Source: CAVONV01 sp963697355 (GTDB taxonomy: Bacteria; Acidobacteriota; Vicinamibacteria; Marinacidobacterales; DATDRI01). Taken from it: a stretch of 64,000 nt of DNA. The stretch is from the NCBI GenBank assembly GCA_963697355.1, contig CAVONV010000022.1, positions 372,001 through 436,000 on the forward strand. Direction: 5' to 3'. Both the position numbers and the translations under genes were made by a program. Each line of letters opens with the position of its first letter. The first letter of the stretch is position 1. This document shows positions 1-9,521 of the stretch, in pieces. Below the pieces are notes generated by a model. It saw nothing but the letters and a program-made list of their open reading frames with translations. It was not told where the DNA came from and did no database searches.

Positions 1-18
1 GACTTTCAGACTTTCCAC
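1..18 (-). CDS. Possible start of a gene downstream of the AddB-like gene (partial)
   Basis: A GTG at 16-18 on the minus strand begins an open frame running off the window edge. A purine-rich stretch resembling a ribosome binding site (AAGGAAGGGG) lies just upstream, directly after the stop of the AddB-like gene. Only six codons are visible, so nothing in the protein can be recognised. By analogy with addBA/rexBA order, the partner UvrD-type helicase-nuclease (AddA) would be expected here; that is inference from context only. Confidence 0.25.
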
Positions 19-34
19 AAGATCCCCTTCCTTG

Positions 35-3000
35 TCAGGTCAAGTTTCTGAGCCAATTCAATGGTGACAGACGAGAGTCCTTTTGTTTTCGTGTCGCGTT
101 GACCTCGGCCCGAGGTCCACAGACTGAGCGGTAGTCACAAAATCTGCAGCCGAATGTCGGTTTCGGGGCTGCCGGGAAAAACCCTTCTGCGATAACGGTG
201 TCCAGTCTTCGTTGGAACTCCTCGACAACGCTAAGCGTTTCTTCATCCGGTACGATGCGTCTTTGTTCGTAGCCTCCGATGTCGGTGCAGTAGTAGAGAC
301 GAGATTCGGCCACTTCACGTCCAGTGAGGGATTCGAATGCAAGGGCATATAGGACCGGTTGCAGAGTCTCGCCTCCGTTGACGACTGCTTGTGGGGGAAC
401 CCAGGCCCTACCGCTTTTGTAATCGGTGATGCGCGCTCTGCCGTCCTCTCCTTTCTCCACTAGGTCAATAGCACCCCGGAGGCGGAGCCCGTTTGAGAGG
501 ACCGCTTCATGGAGAACGCTCTCGGGGTCGGCCGGGCCCCGAGGTCTCATCCCAAAGGTATATTCACGATGTATCGGAATCCAGCTTTCCGACGATTCCG
601 ATTCTCGTCTAATCCAACCACGTAGGTCCGTTCGGATGCGATCGGTCTCATCCTGCCAAATGCGATCGATGGCGGGGGCGAGCTCCTCGGCAAACCTCGC
701 CGTGACTTTGGCGAAAGTCGCCTCACAGACGGCGAGTGCCGCCGTGAGGTTCTGGGGCCCGATAGGGAGGAGTCCTTCATCTTCCAGCTTCTTTGAAACC
801 TCGAATTGAGCCTCATGCATGATGCGGCCGCGGGTGAGAGCATCCATATGAGTGACATACCCGATGGTATCCCGAGGTCTGAGCCGGATGATGGCATGAA
901 GAAAGAACCGGTATGGGCACCATGCGTACTTTTCGAGGGCTGTCACGGAATAGGCGCGAGCCGCAAGACGAGCGTTTGCCAACGTCTGCGACCGTGTCTG
1001 AGGAAGGATCGAGGAATCCGTCTGGGGGATAGAACTTTCCGGGTCGGCTCCGGAGGAAACGCATCCTCAAAGAGCGAGCGAGAGAAGGATTCACGGTCAT
1101 GAGGTAGCGACCTGTGCCTCGTGCCTCGAGCTCGCTCGTATCGACTCGAAGAGCTTCCGCGAGAAATGCCAGGTCCAACTCGGTCTCATCGATGGAGCCC
1201 ATCGCTTCTCGTGGGGCAGGCCAGCCCAAACGAGCTCCGCTGGAAGCAGCCGCTTGTTTCTCCAACGCTTCGAAGTCGGGGAGCTCTCCCTGGCTTGCCC
1301 GCACCACTTCGAGGAGATAGAAGGACGGGACTTTGGAGCGACCCTTTTGAAGATCCACAGAGGGGTAGCTGAATACGATTCTTCTGTGGGCTGCTCCGGC
1401 AGCGAGGCGGAGAGCAAGACGCTCTTCTCCGATTCGGTCCTCTTGCTGCGGGAGGCTGGGAGAGATTTCCTTCCTCCAACTGTCAAGAAGGAGGGGATCT
1501 TCGACGATCTTCCTTGGGAACATCCGCTCAGCGAGTCCCGGAACGAGGACCACCTCGAAGCTCATACCGCGTGCCGCCTCGATGGGAGCGATCCAAACTC
1601 GTCCGTAGCGGTATGGAGGAGGTTCTTGGGACATGAGGGTTAGTCGTTCTGCCAGCACTCTGCGTACTTCAAAGATCTCGACGGGACCCACGGAATCCAT
1701 CGGCGCGAGCTCTCCGAGCAGTTTCAACACGTTGTCAGGGGATGCCAGAGCGCTGGAGGCGAGTAACTTCAGCGCATCTAGCCAGACGCGCCATTCGGCT
1801 CTCGCAGGTAGTTCGCTGAGGATACCGATTAACGGCAAGGCAAAGCGCCTCAGGTGTCGGAGATCCTCCAACTGGCGGACGATGGCCGCTGCTTCACTCC
1901 CCTCGGGGTCTTCGATTTCTTGGAGCCTCGCTCGGAACTCATTCTCCAAGCCAGCTAGCCGTCTTTCCCATCGGTCGCGCCCTCCGATGACTGCCGCGTC
2001 AACAAGCAGCTTTTCCCAACGGCGAGGGGCCCGAAGGGTCCCTTCAATGGCGGGCTCGAGCTCGGGCTCTCGAACCTTAGTCGGTGATGCAAAGAGATCG
2101 AGCTGTTCTGGCCCTCCCGTGGCAACGGTCGGGCTGGGGGCAAAGTCGTGACGAGGAGCGACCCAGAGATCCTCTTTTGTACGAGACGGAGGAGTCCCAT
2201 CTTCAAGGCCGGGCAATTGTCCCAAGGAAAGATACTCGGCGAAGCGGCTGGCGCTGAGCTGCTCGGCCGCGCAGTCCATTAAAGACAAAAAGGCCCGTCC
2301 AGCGGGATCCGGGCGAGGAATTCCGTTCGCAAAATAAGCCGGTACACCTGCACGGGCCAACGCGTCTTCCAGCAGCGGTGTGTAGACCTCTGGTGAGCGC
2401 AGCAAAATGGCAATGGAGTCGAAGGGGACCCCTCTGCCGGCCTCTTGGTGGATCTCTCTCGCAAGTTCGACCGCTTCTTGAGCCTCTCCTGGTGCAGAGA
2501 GAATTCCAACTTCGGTGTGGGATGACGAAGATATGGGCGTTGGAGGGGTCGATTCACTGAAGAGGAATCGTTGAAGCTGCTGAATCGGTCTCGATTGAGC
2601 GGGGTCCGGCAGGGTGACTTGGGGTGAGCAACCGAGGATGCGCTCGAGGGCGGCTAGTGTTTGTTCATCGCCGGCGGGTACGGTGGCCAATACCCGTGGC
2701 GATTTTCGTGCCAGAGCTGCGACCAGTTTCTGCTCCCGCGGGGTGTTGAGGGCAACGTCCAAAAGCAACGTGGGAATACCCACGGGTGGAGTCTCCCGGT
2801 GCTCGACCACGCGACGAGCGGCCTCGAAGACCTGGGCTCGGTCCGCCACTCCGGCGTCCAAGGACGTGGCTTCAAATCGTTCCAGGAGCTGACCCAACGC
2901 CACCATGAGCGGAGTCGCCTTTGCTGTGAGCTCTTGTGGCACGATTTCATGAAGTCGCAGCTCTCTGAACGTCGCTGTCAGAGCGCGTGCGAATCCCGGC

Positions 3001-3343
3001 CAGTGTGCTACCGATTCGTAAGGTCCTAATTGTCCAGAATCGAGTAGTTGCTGGACCACGCGAGCGGCGATGGCTTCCTCCGCGAGTCGACTTTGCGGGC
3101 TGATGCCTTTGTCTCCAAGCACAGGTAGCGCGAGCTGATACGCCAACGTGTCCAGTGTCAACCTGCGGATACCGTGAACCGCTCCATGGACTTCGGCTAC
3201 TTTCGAACGAACTGGTCGGCGGATTCGAGGTGGGCGCACAAGATCAAGATCTCGCCACGGTTGAGGAGGGGCTCCAACCATTTGTTCGCTTCCGCGAGGC
3301 GTGCTGATGCGGAAGGTGATTGGAGGATGTGGTGTTCAGACAT
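35..3343 (-). CDS. AddB/RexB-like helicase-nuclease subunit, frameshifted in two places
   Basis: Product is a PD-(D/E)XK exonuclease subunit of about 1,100 residues, of the type that processes double-strand breaks for RecA loading. The N-terminus starts at the ATG 3341-3343. The frame stops near 3200, and adding one A to the run at 3201-3203 restores it (V-R-K-V-A-E-V). The long middle part is a helicase-like fold with no Walker A motif that I can find. A second frame change near 1050 leads to the nuclease domain. That domain shows a first cysteine in AWCPYRF (near 918), the catalytic ITDYKSG motif (near 409-432) and CRFCDYRSVC (118-150), giving the C...CxxCx5C iron-sulfur cluster pattern of AddB. 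Family is clear; the exact orthologue name is not. Confidence 0.83.
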
Positions 3344-3482
3344 AAGTCAAAGCAGTCAGCAGTCGAGCAGACGGCGGTCCATTGGAACCTGTTGCCAAAA
3401 TCGACTGTAGTTTATAACGAAGGAGTGGCGATGGCGATGGTCGTGGGCCTCGTCACTTCTCGTATTTGCGGGACCCTCAACG

Positions 3483-3746
3483 ATGAGCGAATTGGCGGCG
3501 GTGGAGCAAGTCAAGCTCCCAACGATGAGCCGTCTCGTGACGGGTCTCGAGCATGACGGACTCGCCCGTCGCAGCCGGGATGGCCGGTTCGTAAAGGTAA
3601 GGCCGACCGCGAGAGGCCGGAAAATCTTTGAAAAGGCGAGGGCGAAACGTCTCTCGACGCTCACTCGTCGACTCGGGAACCTGTCACCTGAAGAGTTGGC
3701 CGTCGTTCAGGAGGCAGTACGTAACTTGAGGAGTGTATTCGACTAA
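3483..3746 (+). pseudogene. MarR-family regulator, C-terminal fragment
   Basis: The 87 residues from the ATG at 3483 match the second half of MarR regulators: recognition helix region (SELAAVEQVKLPTMSRLV), a wing, and the C-terminal dimerisation helices. The same frame extends upstream through a MarR-like LLVFAGPST, but then becomes low complexity without a plausible start. About 55 N-terminal residues are missing. A GAAGGAG-preceded ATG lies at 3431 one frame away, so a frameshift could also explain the loss. It sits just upstream of, and divergent to, the AddB-like gene. Either a decayed gene or a sequence error; a short functional protein is unlikely because the dimer interface needs the N-terminus. 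Confidence 0.55.
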
Positions 3747-3881
3747 AGGTGCATTGCCTTCACTCCATGGGTATCGTGGGTTGAACCTAGGTGTCTTGCT
3801 GGACTAAAATCACCCGGTTGAGAATGTGATGAAATCGCTACATGTCCACACGTCGAGTTCATACCCCGAAGGGAGGGCGTC

Positions 3882-5509
3882 ATGAGAGTCCGTCCGGTTT
3901 GGATGGTGGTTGTTACTATGGTCTCGCTGTCGCTGGCCGTTCATCCCATCTTTGCGCAGGAGAAGTTGAGCGAAAAAGATGTCCAGAAGTTGATTGAGGA
4001 GGCGGAAAAGAAAGCCAATGACGACAAGCCGGCTGAAGCAATAGAAGCTTATAGGAGTATCGTCGAGGACTATCCAGACAATGGGGAAGTGCAACTCAAG
4101 CTCGCCGAGCTTCTTCGTGCCAACGAGGAATGGTCGGGCGCTGCCGACGGCGTACAGACGAGCTTCTGACCACCTCACGGGTCCGGATCAGGGCAAAGCC
4201 TACGAAGGTTTGACGGTCGCGCTCACAAAACAGGCCAATTATGAGCAAGCCGTGGAAGCGGGACAAAAAGCGCTGGCTGCCAATCCGGAGAGCGCATCGA
4301 CTCTCGTCAACCTTGCTTTCAGTCTTGCGAAGACGGGTAAGCTTCAAGAGGCGTGCCGATACCGCACGTAAGGCGCTGGATCTAGAGCCCAATAGCGCCA
4401 TTGCTAATGCGACGCTTGGTGAGGCTCTGCTGGCGGATGGAAAATTCGATGAAGCGGAAGCTTCTTTTGGTAAGGCGCTCGGTATCGAGAGCGAGAACGC
4501 CGAGGCGTTGGCGGGAATGGCGGATATTTATCTCCGGAAGGAGCAATACGACCAGGCTATCGAGTCCGCGACACAAGCCCTCGCGCTCAACGACAAACTG
4601 ACGCGTGCTTATGCCATACGTGGAATGGCACAGAGTGCCAAAGGAGATACCGGAGCGGCCTATTCCGACCTTTCCATGGCCGTCACGGTCAACCCCAACG
4701 ATCCCGACGCCCAGTTCGCCTTCGCTCAAGTGTATGAGAAGCAGGGTAACTTCGGAATGGCTGCCACAGCCTATAGCAAGGCGTTGGAAATGAATCCCAG
4801 CTTATCCGAGGCCTACGAACCTCTCGTGAAGATTTTGGTAGACCAAGGAAGATATGACGAGGCGATCCGCAAACTGGAAATAGCTACCGAGCGCCTACCG
4901 GAATCGGCGGTGATCCTGTCTCTTCTGGGACAGTGCCAGTACTTGGAAGGCCAACCTGACGCGGCACTCGAAGCCTACACGAAGGCTCTCGCTATCGATG
5001 CCGAGATGTCAAAGGCCCTCGCCGGCAAAGGCAAAGTTTTGCTGGACAAACAAGATGTGGCCTCAGCGATGCCTTTGCTCCAAAAGGCTGCTGAATTGGA
5101 ACCCGAGAACATGAGTATTTTGACGGACTACGGCGGAGCGCTCGTAGCGAACCAGCAGATTGATGAAGCGATCCCCTATCTGACTAAAGCAGCGGCCTCG
5201 CCGGACTACAACGACCCCGGCGGACTCTACAATCTGGGTTTTGCTCTGCTCAGCAAAAAGGAATACGCCAGTGCCATCGAGACGTTCGAACGGGCCATTG
5301 CATCTTTGCCCAACTGGGCGGCTCCGTACGTGGGGCTCGGATGGGCCGTTTTCGGCGATATCCCGGCCGGTTGCCCTTGTACGGCAGAGGACAACGCAAA
5401 GGTTCAGAAGCTCACAGAAGCTTACAACAAGGCCGTTGAGCTCGGAACCGACGATCCCGGTCTCAAGGAACGTGTAGATGCTTTGGCAAAGGGAGAGAAG
5501 GTCAAATAA
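3882..5509 (+). CDS. Secreted tetratricopeptide-repeat protein, two frameshifts
   Basis: A signal peptide (about residues 1-25, ending HPIFAQ) is followed by roughly a dozen TPR units of 34 residues, recognisable from repeated A-x-x-x-Y/L-x-x-A and E-x-A-x-P patterns. The product would be periplasmic and would act as a protein-protein interaction scaffold; no enzymatic domain is visible. As sequenced the gene is in three frames. Removing g4146 joins the first two pieces and removing t4354 joins the last two (giving LQEAADTARKALDLEP), in each case restoring the TPR register exactly. Full length would be about 540 residues. A strong terminator follows. The partner proteins cannot be told from context. 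Confidence 0.85.
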
Positions 5510-5536
5510 GAACTAGGCGACAACAAAACGAAAATA

Positions 5537-5571
5537 GGGCTTGTCTCTGTAATGGGGGCAAGCCCTTTTTT
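5537..5571 (+). terminator. Rho-independent terminator of the TPR gene
   Basis: A perfect 7-bp stem (GGGCTTG, 5537-5543, with CAAGCCC, 5559-5565) closes a 15-base loop and is followed by TTTTTT (5566-5571). It lies 27 bases after the TPR stop codon. Confidence 0.9.
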
Positions 5572-5583
5572 GATTGCGTCGTT

Positions 5584-5775
5584 CATGAAGTAGGAAGGAG
5601 AAAGTAGGAAGGAAGGTCTCTTTCCATTCGGCAACATCAGTTTACAGGGCTACATCCTCCTTCCAACCACCTTTCCCCGGGCAAGGAGCATCCTCACGAA
5701 GTCAGTTCCCGATGCGGCGAACCTGCCGGCTGTGCGGAAATCTCTTCTCCTTACTCCTTCTCCTTCTCCTTTACA
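5584..5775. repeat. Dispersed intergenic element, copy A
   Basis: The gap between two genes starts with a purine tract (from 5588: GAAGTAGGAAGGAG) and ends with pyrimidine tracts (5738-5772) that could pair with it. The interior has CCCCGGGCA (5675-5683) and CAGTTCCCGATGCG (5703-5716). The same arrangement, with diverged sequence, is found at 21476-21645. It contains no open reading frame I would believe. Function is unknown; transcripts entering it could fold into a long hairpin. Confidence 0.55.
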
Positions 5776-5776
5776 C

Positions 5777-6649
5777 CTACTCATACTTATTCAGCGACCA
5801 ATCGTAGTTCATGAATTCTATGGGAACGTCCGAGCCTCGAGCCTCGATCCAAGCACGAACTTCGTCGCTCGCATATTTGCGGATAAAGGATGCTAGGTCC
5901 TTCTCCGCTCCTTTGTATCCCGCGGTAACGAAATCCGAGCCGTACCATTCCATGAGCTTCGTGACTTCAAGCCTGTTGCCTTCCACTCTGACGTAGTCGG
6001 GCGAACTAAGTGTGGTACGCGTCAATGCTTCAAACTGCTCATAAACCTGCTTGCCGGTGAAGGCTCTTGTCGGCATGGGAGGGCACGATACGGAGGCACA
6101 ATTGACGGCGAAATGTAGTCTCGGGTCCTTGAAGAAAGGGCGGAGGATGTTGTGCTCGATGTTATTGAGGCTCAGTTTGAATCCCCCGACGTTGTTTCGC
6201 TCGAGGTCGAATACGTCCGAGATTTCCCGGATGCTCTGAATCTGCGGAGTGCCATGGTCGGAGACTTTCTCCAGCACGGTTTTCACCGTATAGGCGTTGT
6301 AGGCATTGGAGAAAAGAGCCAAAATCTCATTTTTTCGCAACGTTTCAATATCAGCATCTGAAAGGGCATCCAAATAGGTATCGAGCTTGGCTTCTTCTCG
6401 TTTGAGACCCGAGTAGTCGAATCGTCTGCCGCCTTCTTTGGAATAGGCCTGAAGGATTTCGTCCCACGTTCCGTGGTCAAACGTCATGTCGCCGTGCTCG
6501 ATCCCTCGTTCGATGACATCGCCGATATCTCCCCGAACAGGCTCGGCTTTGGGCGCTAGGCAGGCGACGAAGAAGATAGCGGCGGAAGCCGCGGCCAGTG
6601 TGTTCGTCTCAATGACTCGTGACAAACTTTCGAACATATGATGTTTCAT
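5777..6649 (-). CDS. DUF547 domain lipoprotein
   Basis: About 290 residues from the ATG at 6647-6649, which has GGAG eight bases upstream; a longer frame to 6829 exists but lacks these signals. The N-terminus is a signal sequence with a probable lipobox cysteine (FFVACLAP). The DUF547 hallmarks are present: LFSNAYNAYTV and HFAVNCASVSCPP, the latter with two conserved cysteines. DUF547 proteins are widespread in Proteobacteria and Acidobacteriota; their biochemical role is not established, although some neighbour thiol/redox genes. It is divergent from the beta-lactamase-like gene, sharing a promoter region of about 180 bases. Confidence 0.88.
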   Translation of the reverse strand: MKHHMFESLSRVIETNTLAAASAAIFFVACLAPKAEPVRGDIGDVIERGIEHGDMTFDHGTWDEILQAYSKEGGRRFDYSGLKREEAKLDTYLDALSDADIETLRKNEILALFSNAYNAYTVKTVLEKVSDHGTPQIQSIREISDVFDLERNNVGGFKLSLNNIEHNILRPFFKDPRLHFAVNCASVSCPPMPTRAFTGKQVYEQFEALTRTTLSSPDYVRVEGNRLEVTKLMEWYGSDFVTAGYKGAEKDLASFIRKYASDEVRAWIEARGSDVPIEFMNYDWSLNKYE

Positions 6650-6828
6650 TGGTTTTTTTCTCCACTCACGCCAAGAATCATAAACAGCCTTCAAAGGGAT
6701 AGCTATTAATCTTTCCACAGCCATGTGACCTTGATCGGAGGTTTGCGAGAACGACCAAAGGTCGATGATAGGGTAGGATGAGCTATGATCTGAGGGTATT
6801 TTGGTCGTGCAGTGAAAGGAGAGATTCA

Positions 6829-7830
6829 TTGAAGATAACCAGGTTCATCGTTTGGACTCTTGCTCTACCGTGCTTGGGCTCAATCGCGGTGGCTCAAACA
6901 TCTACGACCCCTATCGAACGGTTGAGAGATGCCATCCAGCAAGTGGTCGACGGCGTCGAGGGTGAAATGGGAGTGGCCGTCAAGCATTTGGAAACCGGCC
7001 AATTTCTGGAGGTGAATGGGAACGAGGCCTATCCCATGGCGAGCACGTTCAAAGTACCCATTCTGGTCGAGCTCTTCAACCAGGTGGACCAAGGAAAGTT
7101 GAGTTTGGATGAGATGGTTTCTCTTGAAAACAGTGACATTCATCTAGGAAGCGGGCAGCTTCGCAAGTTCGCCGTTCCGGGAGTCTCGCTGTCCATGGAG
7201 AATTTGGCGTTGCTCATGATGCGGATCAGCGACAACTCTGCAACGGATATGCTTCTTGAACGAGTAGGTATCGAAAATGTGAATCGTCGCCTGGCGGAGA
7301 TCGGAGTGGATGGAATATCCGTGAATCGGTCGTGCCAAGAGCTCATCTTGGATTGGCTCGGTTTCGACATCGACAAGACGCAAGGGATGAGCTACCAAGA
7401 GATCGAAAAGATGTTGAACGACTACGAACCTCGACCGGGAGAGATGGAAGAAGCGGCCGAGAAGTTCGCGAAAGACCCTCAGGACACGGCTACTCCCATT
7501 GGGATGAATCATCTCCTCGAGATGGTCTTCAAAGGAGGTGCCGCTAGCCCAGCCTCCTGTCAGAAAATGACGGACGTACTCCTCAAGTGCGAGACCGGAG
7601 GCAACCGTATTCGTGGGTTGCTCCCTTCTTCGGTGGATGTTGCCCACAAAACGGGTACTATCGGGGGGACAGTCAATAACGTAGGTATCATTTACCTTCC
7701 TCACAAAAGGGGACATGTTGTCATTTCGGTCCTTAGTAAAAACATGGAGGACCAAGAGAAGGCGGAACGAGCCATCGCCGAGGTCTCCCGGTACGCTTAC
7801 GATTACTTCCTCTTCACCACCCCGGAGTGA
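6829..7830 (+). CDS. Class A beta-lactamase-like serine hydrolase with rebuilt omega loop
   Basis: About 334 residues from a TTG at 6829, chosen because AAGGAGAG lies just upstream and a signal peptide ending AVAQ follows. The active-site motifs of class A enzymes are all visible: S72-x-x-K75 (ASTFK), S134-D-N (RISDNSATD) and K274-T-G (HKTGTIGG). The omega loop is unusual. The region equivalent to the RWEPELN motif reads NRSCQELI, so the general-base glutamate is not in its usual place, and roughly 40 extra acidic residues follow before DTATP. It may be a penicillin-binding-like esterase or peptidase and not a true beta-lactamase. Periplasmic location is likely. Confidence 0.85.
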   Translation: MKITRFIVWTLALPCLGSIAVAQTSTTPIERLRDAIQQVVDGVEGEMGVAVKHLETGQFLEVNGNEAYPMASTFKVPILVELFNQVDQGKLSLDEMVSLENSDIHLGSGQLRKFAVPGVSLSMENLALLMMRISDNSATDMLLERVGIENVNRRLAEIGVDGISVNRSCQELILDWLGFDIDKTQGMSYQEIEKMLNDYEPRPGEMEEAAEKFAKDPQDTATPIGMNHLLEMVFKGGAASPASCQKMTDVLLKCETGGNRIRGLLPSSVDVAHKTGTIGGTVNNVGIIYLPHKRGHVVISVLSKNMEDQEKAERAIAEVSRYAYDYFLFTTPE

Positions 7831-7860
7831 TTGACGTGCCTTTTTGGACGAGAATACAAT
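7831..7860 (+). promoter_or_regulatory. Sigma-70-type promoter of the gspA operon, leaderless
   Basis: TTGACG (7831-7836) and TACAAT (7855-7860) are separated by 18 bases. The predicted transcription start falls within a base or two of the ATG at 7866, and no ribosome binding site precedes that ATG. A leaderless mRNA is therefore inferred. Confidence 0.55.
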
Positions 7861-7865
7861 AACTT

Positions 7866-9521
7866 ATGTACGAAGCCTTCTACGGGTTTCGAGAAAAACC
7901 CTTCAACCTGACCCCTGACCCGAAGTATCTCTACCTTTCCGCGAAACACGGCGAAGCCTTTGCTCATCTAGAGTTCGGGCTGAAAGAGCGGGGAGGTTTC
8001 GTCGTCATCACCGGCGAGGTGGGAACGGGGAAGACGACGCTCTGCCGGTACTTTCTCGATCGGTTAGACGAGAAGACCGAAAGCGCTTTCATACTCTATC
8101 CGGCACTCACTTCGGTCGAGCTTCTTCGATCGGTATGTGAAGATCTAGGAATCGAGGAAAAAGGGTGGAGCGCCAAGGAATGGGTCGATATCCTTCATCG
8201 CTTTTTGATTGAGTCCCGGGCAGAAGACAAGAATATCGTTCTGGTGATAGACGAAGCGCAAAATCTCGATTCTAAGGTGCTCGAGCAAATACGACTGATA
8301 TCCAACTTGGAGACGACAACTGAAAAACTGATTCAGATCGTTTTGATCGGGCAAACGGAGCTTAGTGATCTTCTGTCGCAGAACGATTTGCGGCAGCTTG
8401 CTCAACGAGTAACCGCCCGATATCACCTGGGTCCCTTGACTCGTGAGGAGACCAATGGGTACATCCGTCATCGGCTCGGCGTCGTTGGGGGGGCTGGCAA
8501 AGTATCGTTCTCTCCGGCTGCTCTAAAGGAGATCCACCGTTTTTCCAATGGGATACCCCGACTCATCAACCTCGTCTGTGACCGCACTCTTTTGGCGGGT
8601 TTCGTGACGAACCGAAGGGAGATGGATGGTCAGATAGCCCGCCGCGCCGTAAAGGAGCTCGAGAACGTTCCCGCCGGTTTCAAGGCCAAGAGATGGTTTC
8701 GGTCTTGGAGAGTCTGGGGTGCGGTAGCAACGGTCATCCTCGTATTCTCGGCGTTAGCATTGAGCCCAGGAGTGCAACGCCTGGTGCCATGGTCAAGAGC
8801 CCCCGTGGCGGAGTCCGCTCGAGAGCTCGAAGGAACTGAGGATGCACCGGTGGCCCCCGAGGAAGTGAAATCAGAGCCGCTGGTGTCAGGGGACGAGTTC
8901 GAGCTTCGTTTGCGAACCCTGTCGCACGGTTTGTCCAGACGAGGGGCGGCGAGAGTAGTTCTTCAGCAGTGGAACGTTGGCGAAGCAGACGGTGGGGTTC
9001 CTTACTCGACCAACGACAGCTTGGCATCCATCGGTCGCCGTGCAGGGCTTGAAGTCACTGAGCTGGTAACGCACTTGGAGCAGCTCGAGAAGCTCGACGT
9101 TCCTGTCATTCTCGAACTGTTCCATACGACGAGGAACGACACGTGCTATGGGGCATTGCTGGATCTGGACGAACGGAGGGCGATAATGTCCTACGGTCCC
9201 GGTGATGTCACAGCGGTCCCGATTTCCTATCTGGAACGCTACTGGAATAGGAGAGCTTTCGTATTCTGGAACGATTTCGAGAAGGCGGGATCAATGCCAA
9301 ATGGCGAGATGCAGGTGGGGTCATGGATCGAACTGTGCCTTCGCGACCTGGGATTCTTGCCGAAGGACGGCCGTGTCTCGACGGCGGAATTGCGTACGGC
9401 CTTGGTGCGCTTTCAGGGGAGCTCGTTCTTGGTGGCGGACGGCGTTGCGGGGCCGAAGACGCGAATGACGCTTTATAGTCTTTCAAATCGCTACCCGATG
9501 CCGCGTTTGAGGGAGCCATGA
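7866..9521 (+). CDS. gspA: GspA/ExeA-type AAA ATPase with peptidoglycan-binding C-terminus
   Basis: 551 residues. The N-terminal MYEAFYGFREKPFNLTPDP is the usual opening of ExeA/GspA ATPases. Walker A is at 50-57 (GEVGTGKT) and Walker B at about 125-132 (LVIDEAQ). One membrane segment lies near residues 279-300, followed by a periplasmic part that ends in a peptidoglycan-binding-1-like domain (LCLRDLGFLPKDG and GVAGPKT). In Aeromonas, ExeA with ExeB helps insert the type II secretin through peptidoglycan. The next gene overlaps by 4 bases and encodes GspB, which supports this role. No secretin gene is in the window. Confidence 0.9.
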   Translation: MYEAFYGFREKPFNLTPDPKYLYLSAKHGEAFAHLEFGLKERGGFVVITGEVGTGKTTLCRYFLDRLDEKTESAFILYPALTSVELLRSVCEDLGIEEKGWSAKEWVDILHRFLIESRAEDKNIVLVIDEAQNLDSKVLEQIRLISNLETTTEKLIQIVLIGQTELSDLLSQNDLRQLAQRVTARYHLGPLTREETNGYIRHRLGVVGGAGKVSFSPAALKEIHRFSNGIPRLINLVCDRTLLAGFVTNRREMDGQIARRAVKELENVPAGFKAKRWFRSWRVWGAVATVILVFSALALSPGVQRLVPWSRAPVAESARELEGTEDAPVAPEEVKSEPLVSGDEFELRLRTLSHGLSRRGAARVVLQQWNVGEADGGVPYSTNDSLASIGRRAGLEVTELVTHLEQLEKLDVPVILELFHTTRNDTCYGALLDLDERRAIMSYGPGDVTAVPISYLERYWNRRAFVFWNDFEKAGSMPNGEMQVGSWIELCLRDLGFLPKDGRVSTAELRTALVRFQGSSFLVADGVAGPKTRMTLYSLSNRYPMPRLREP

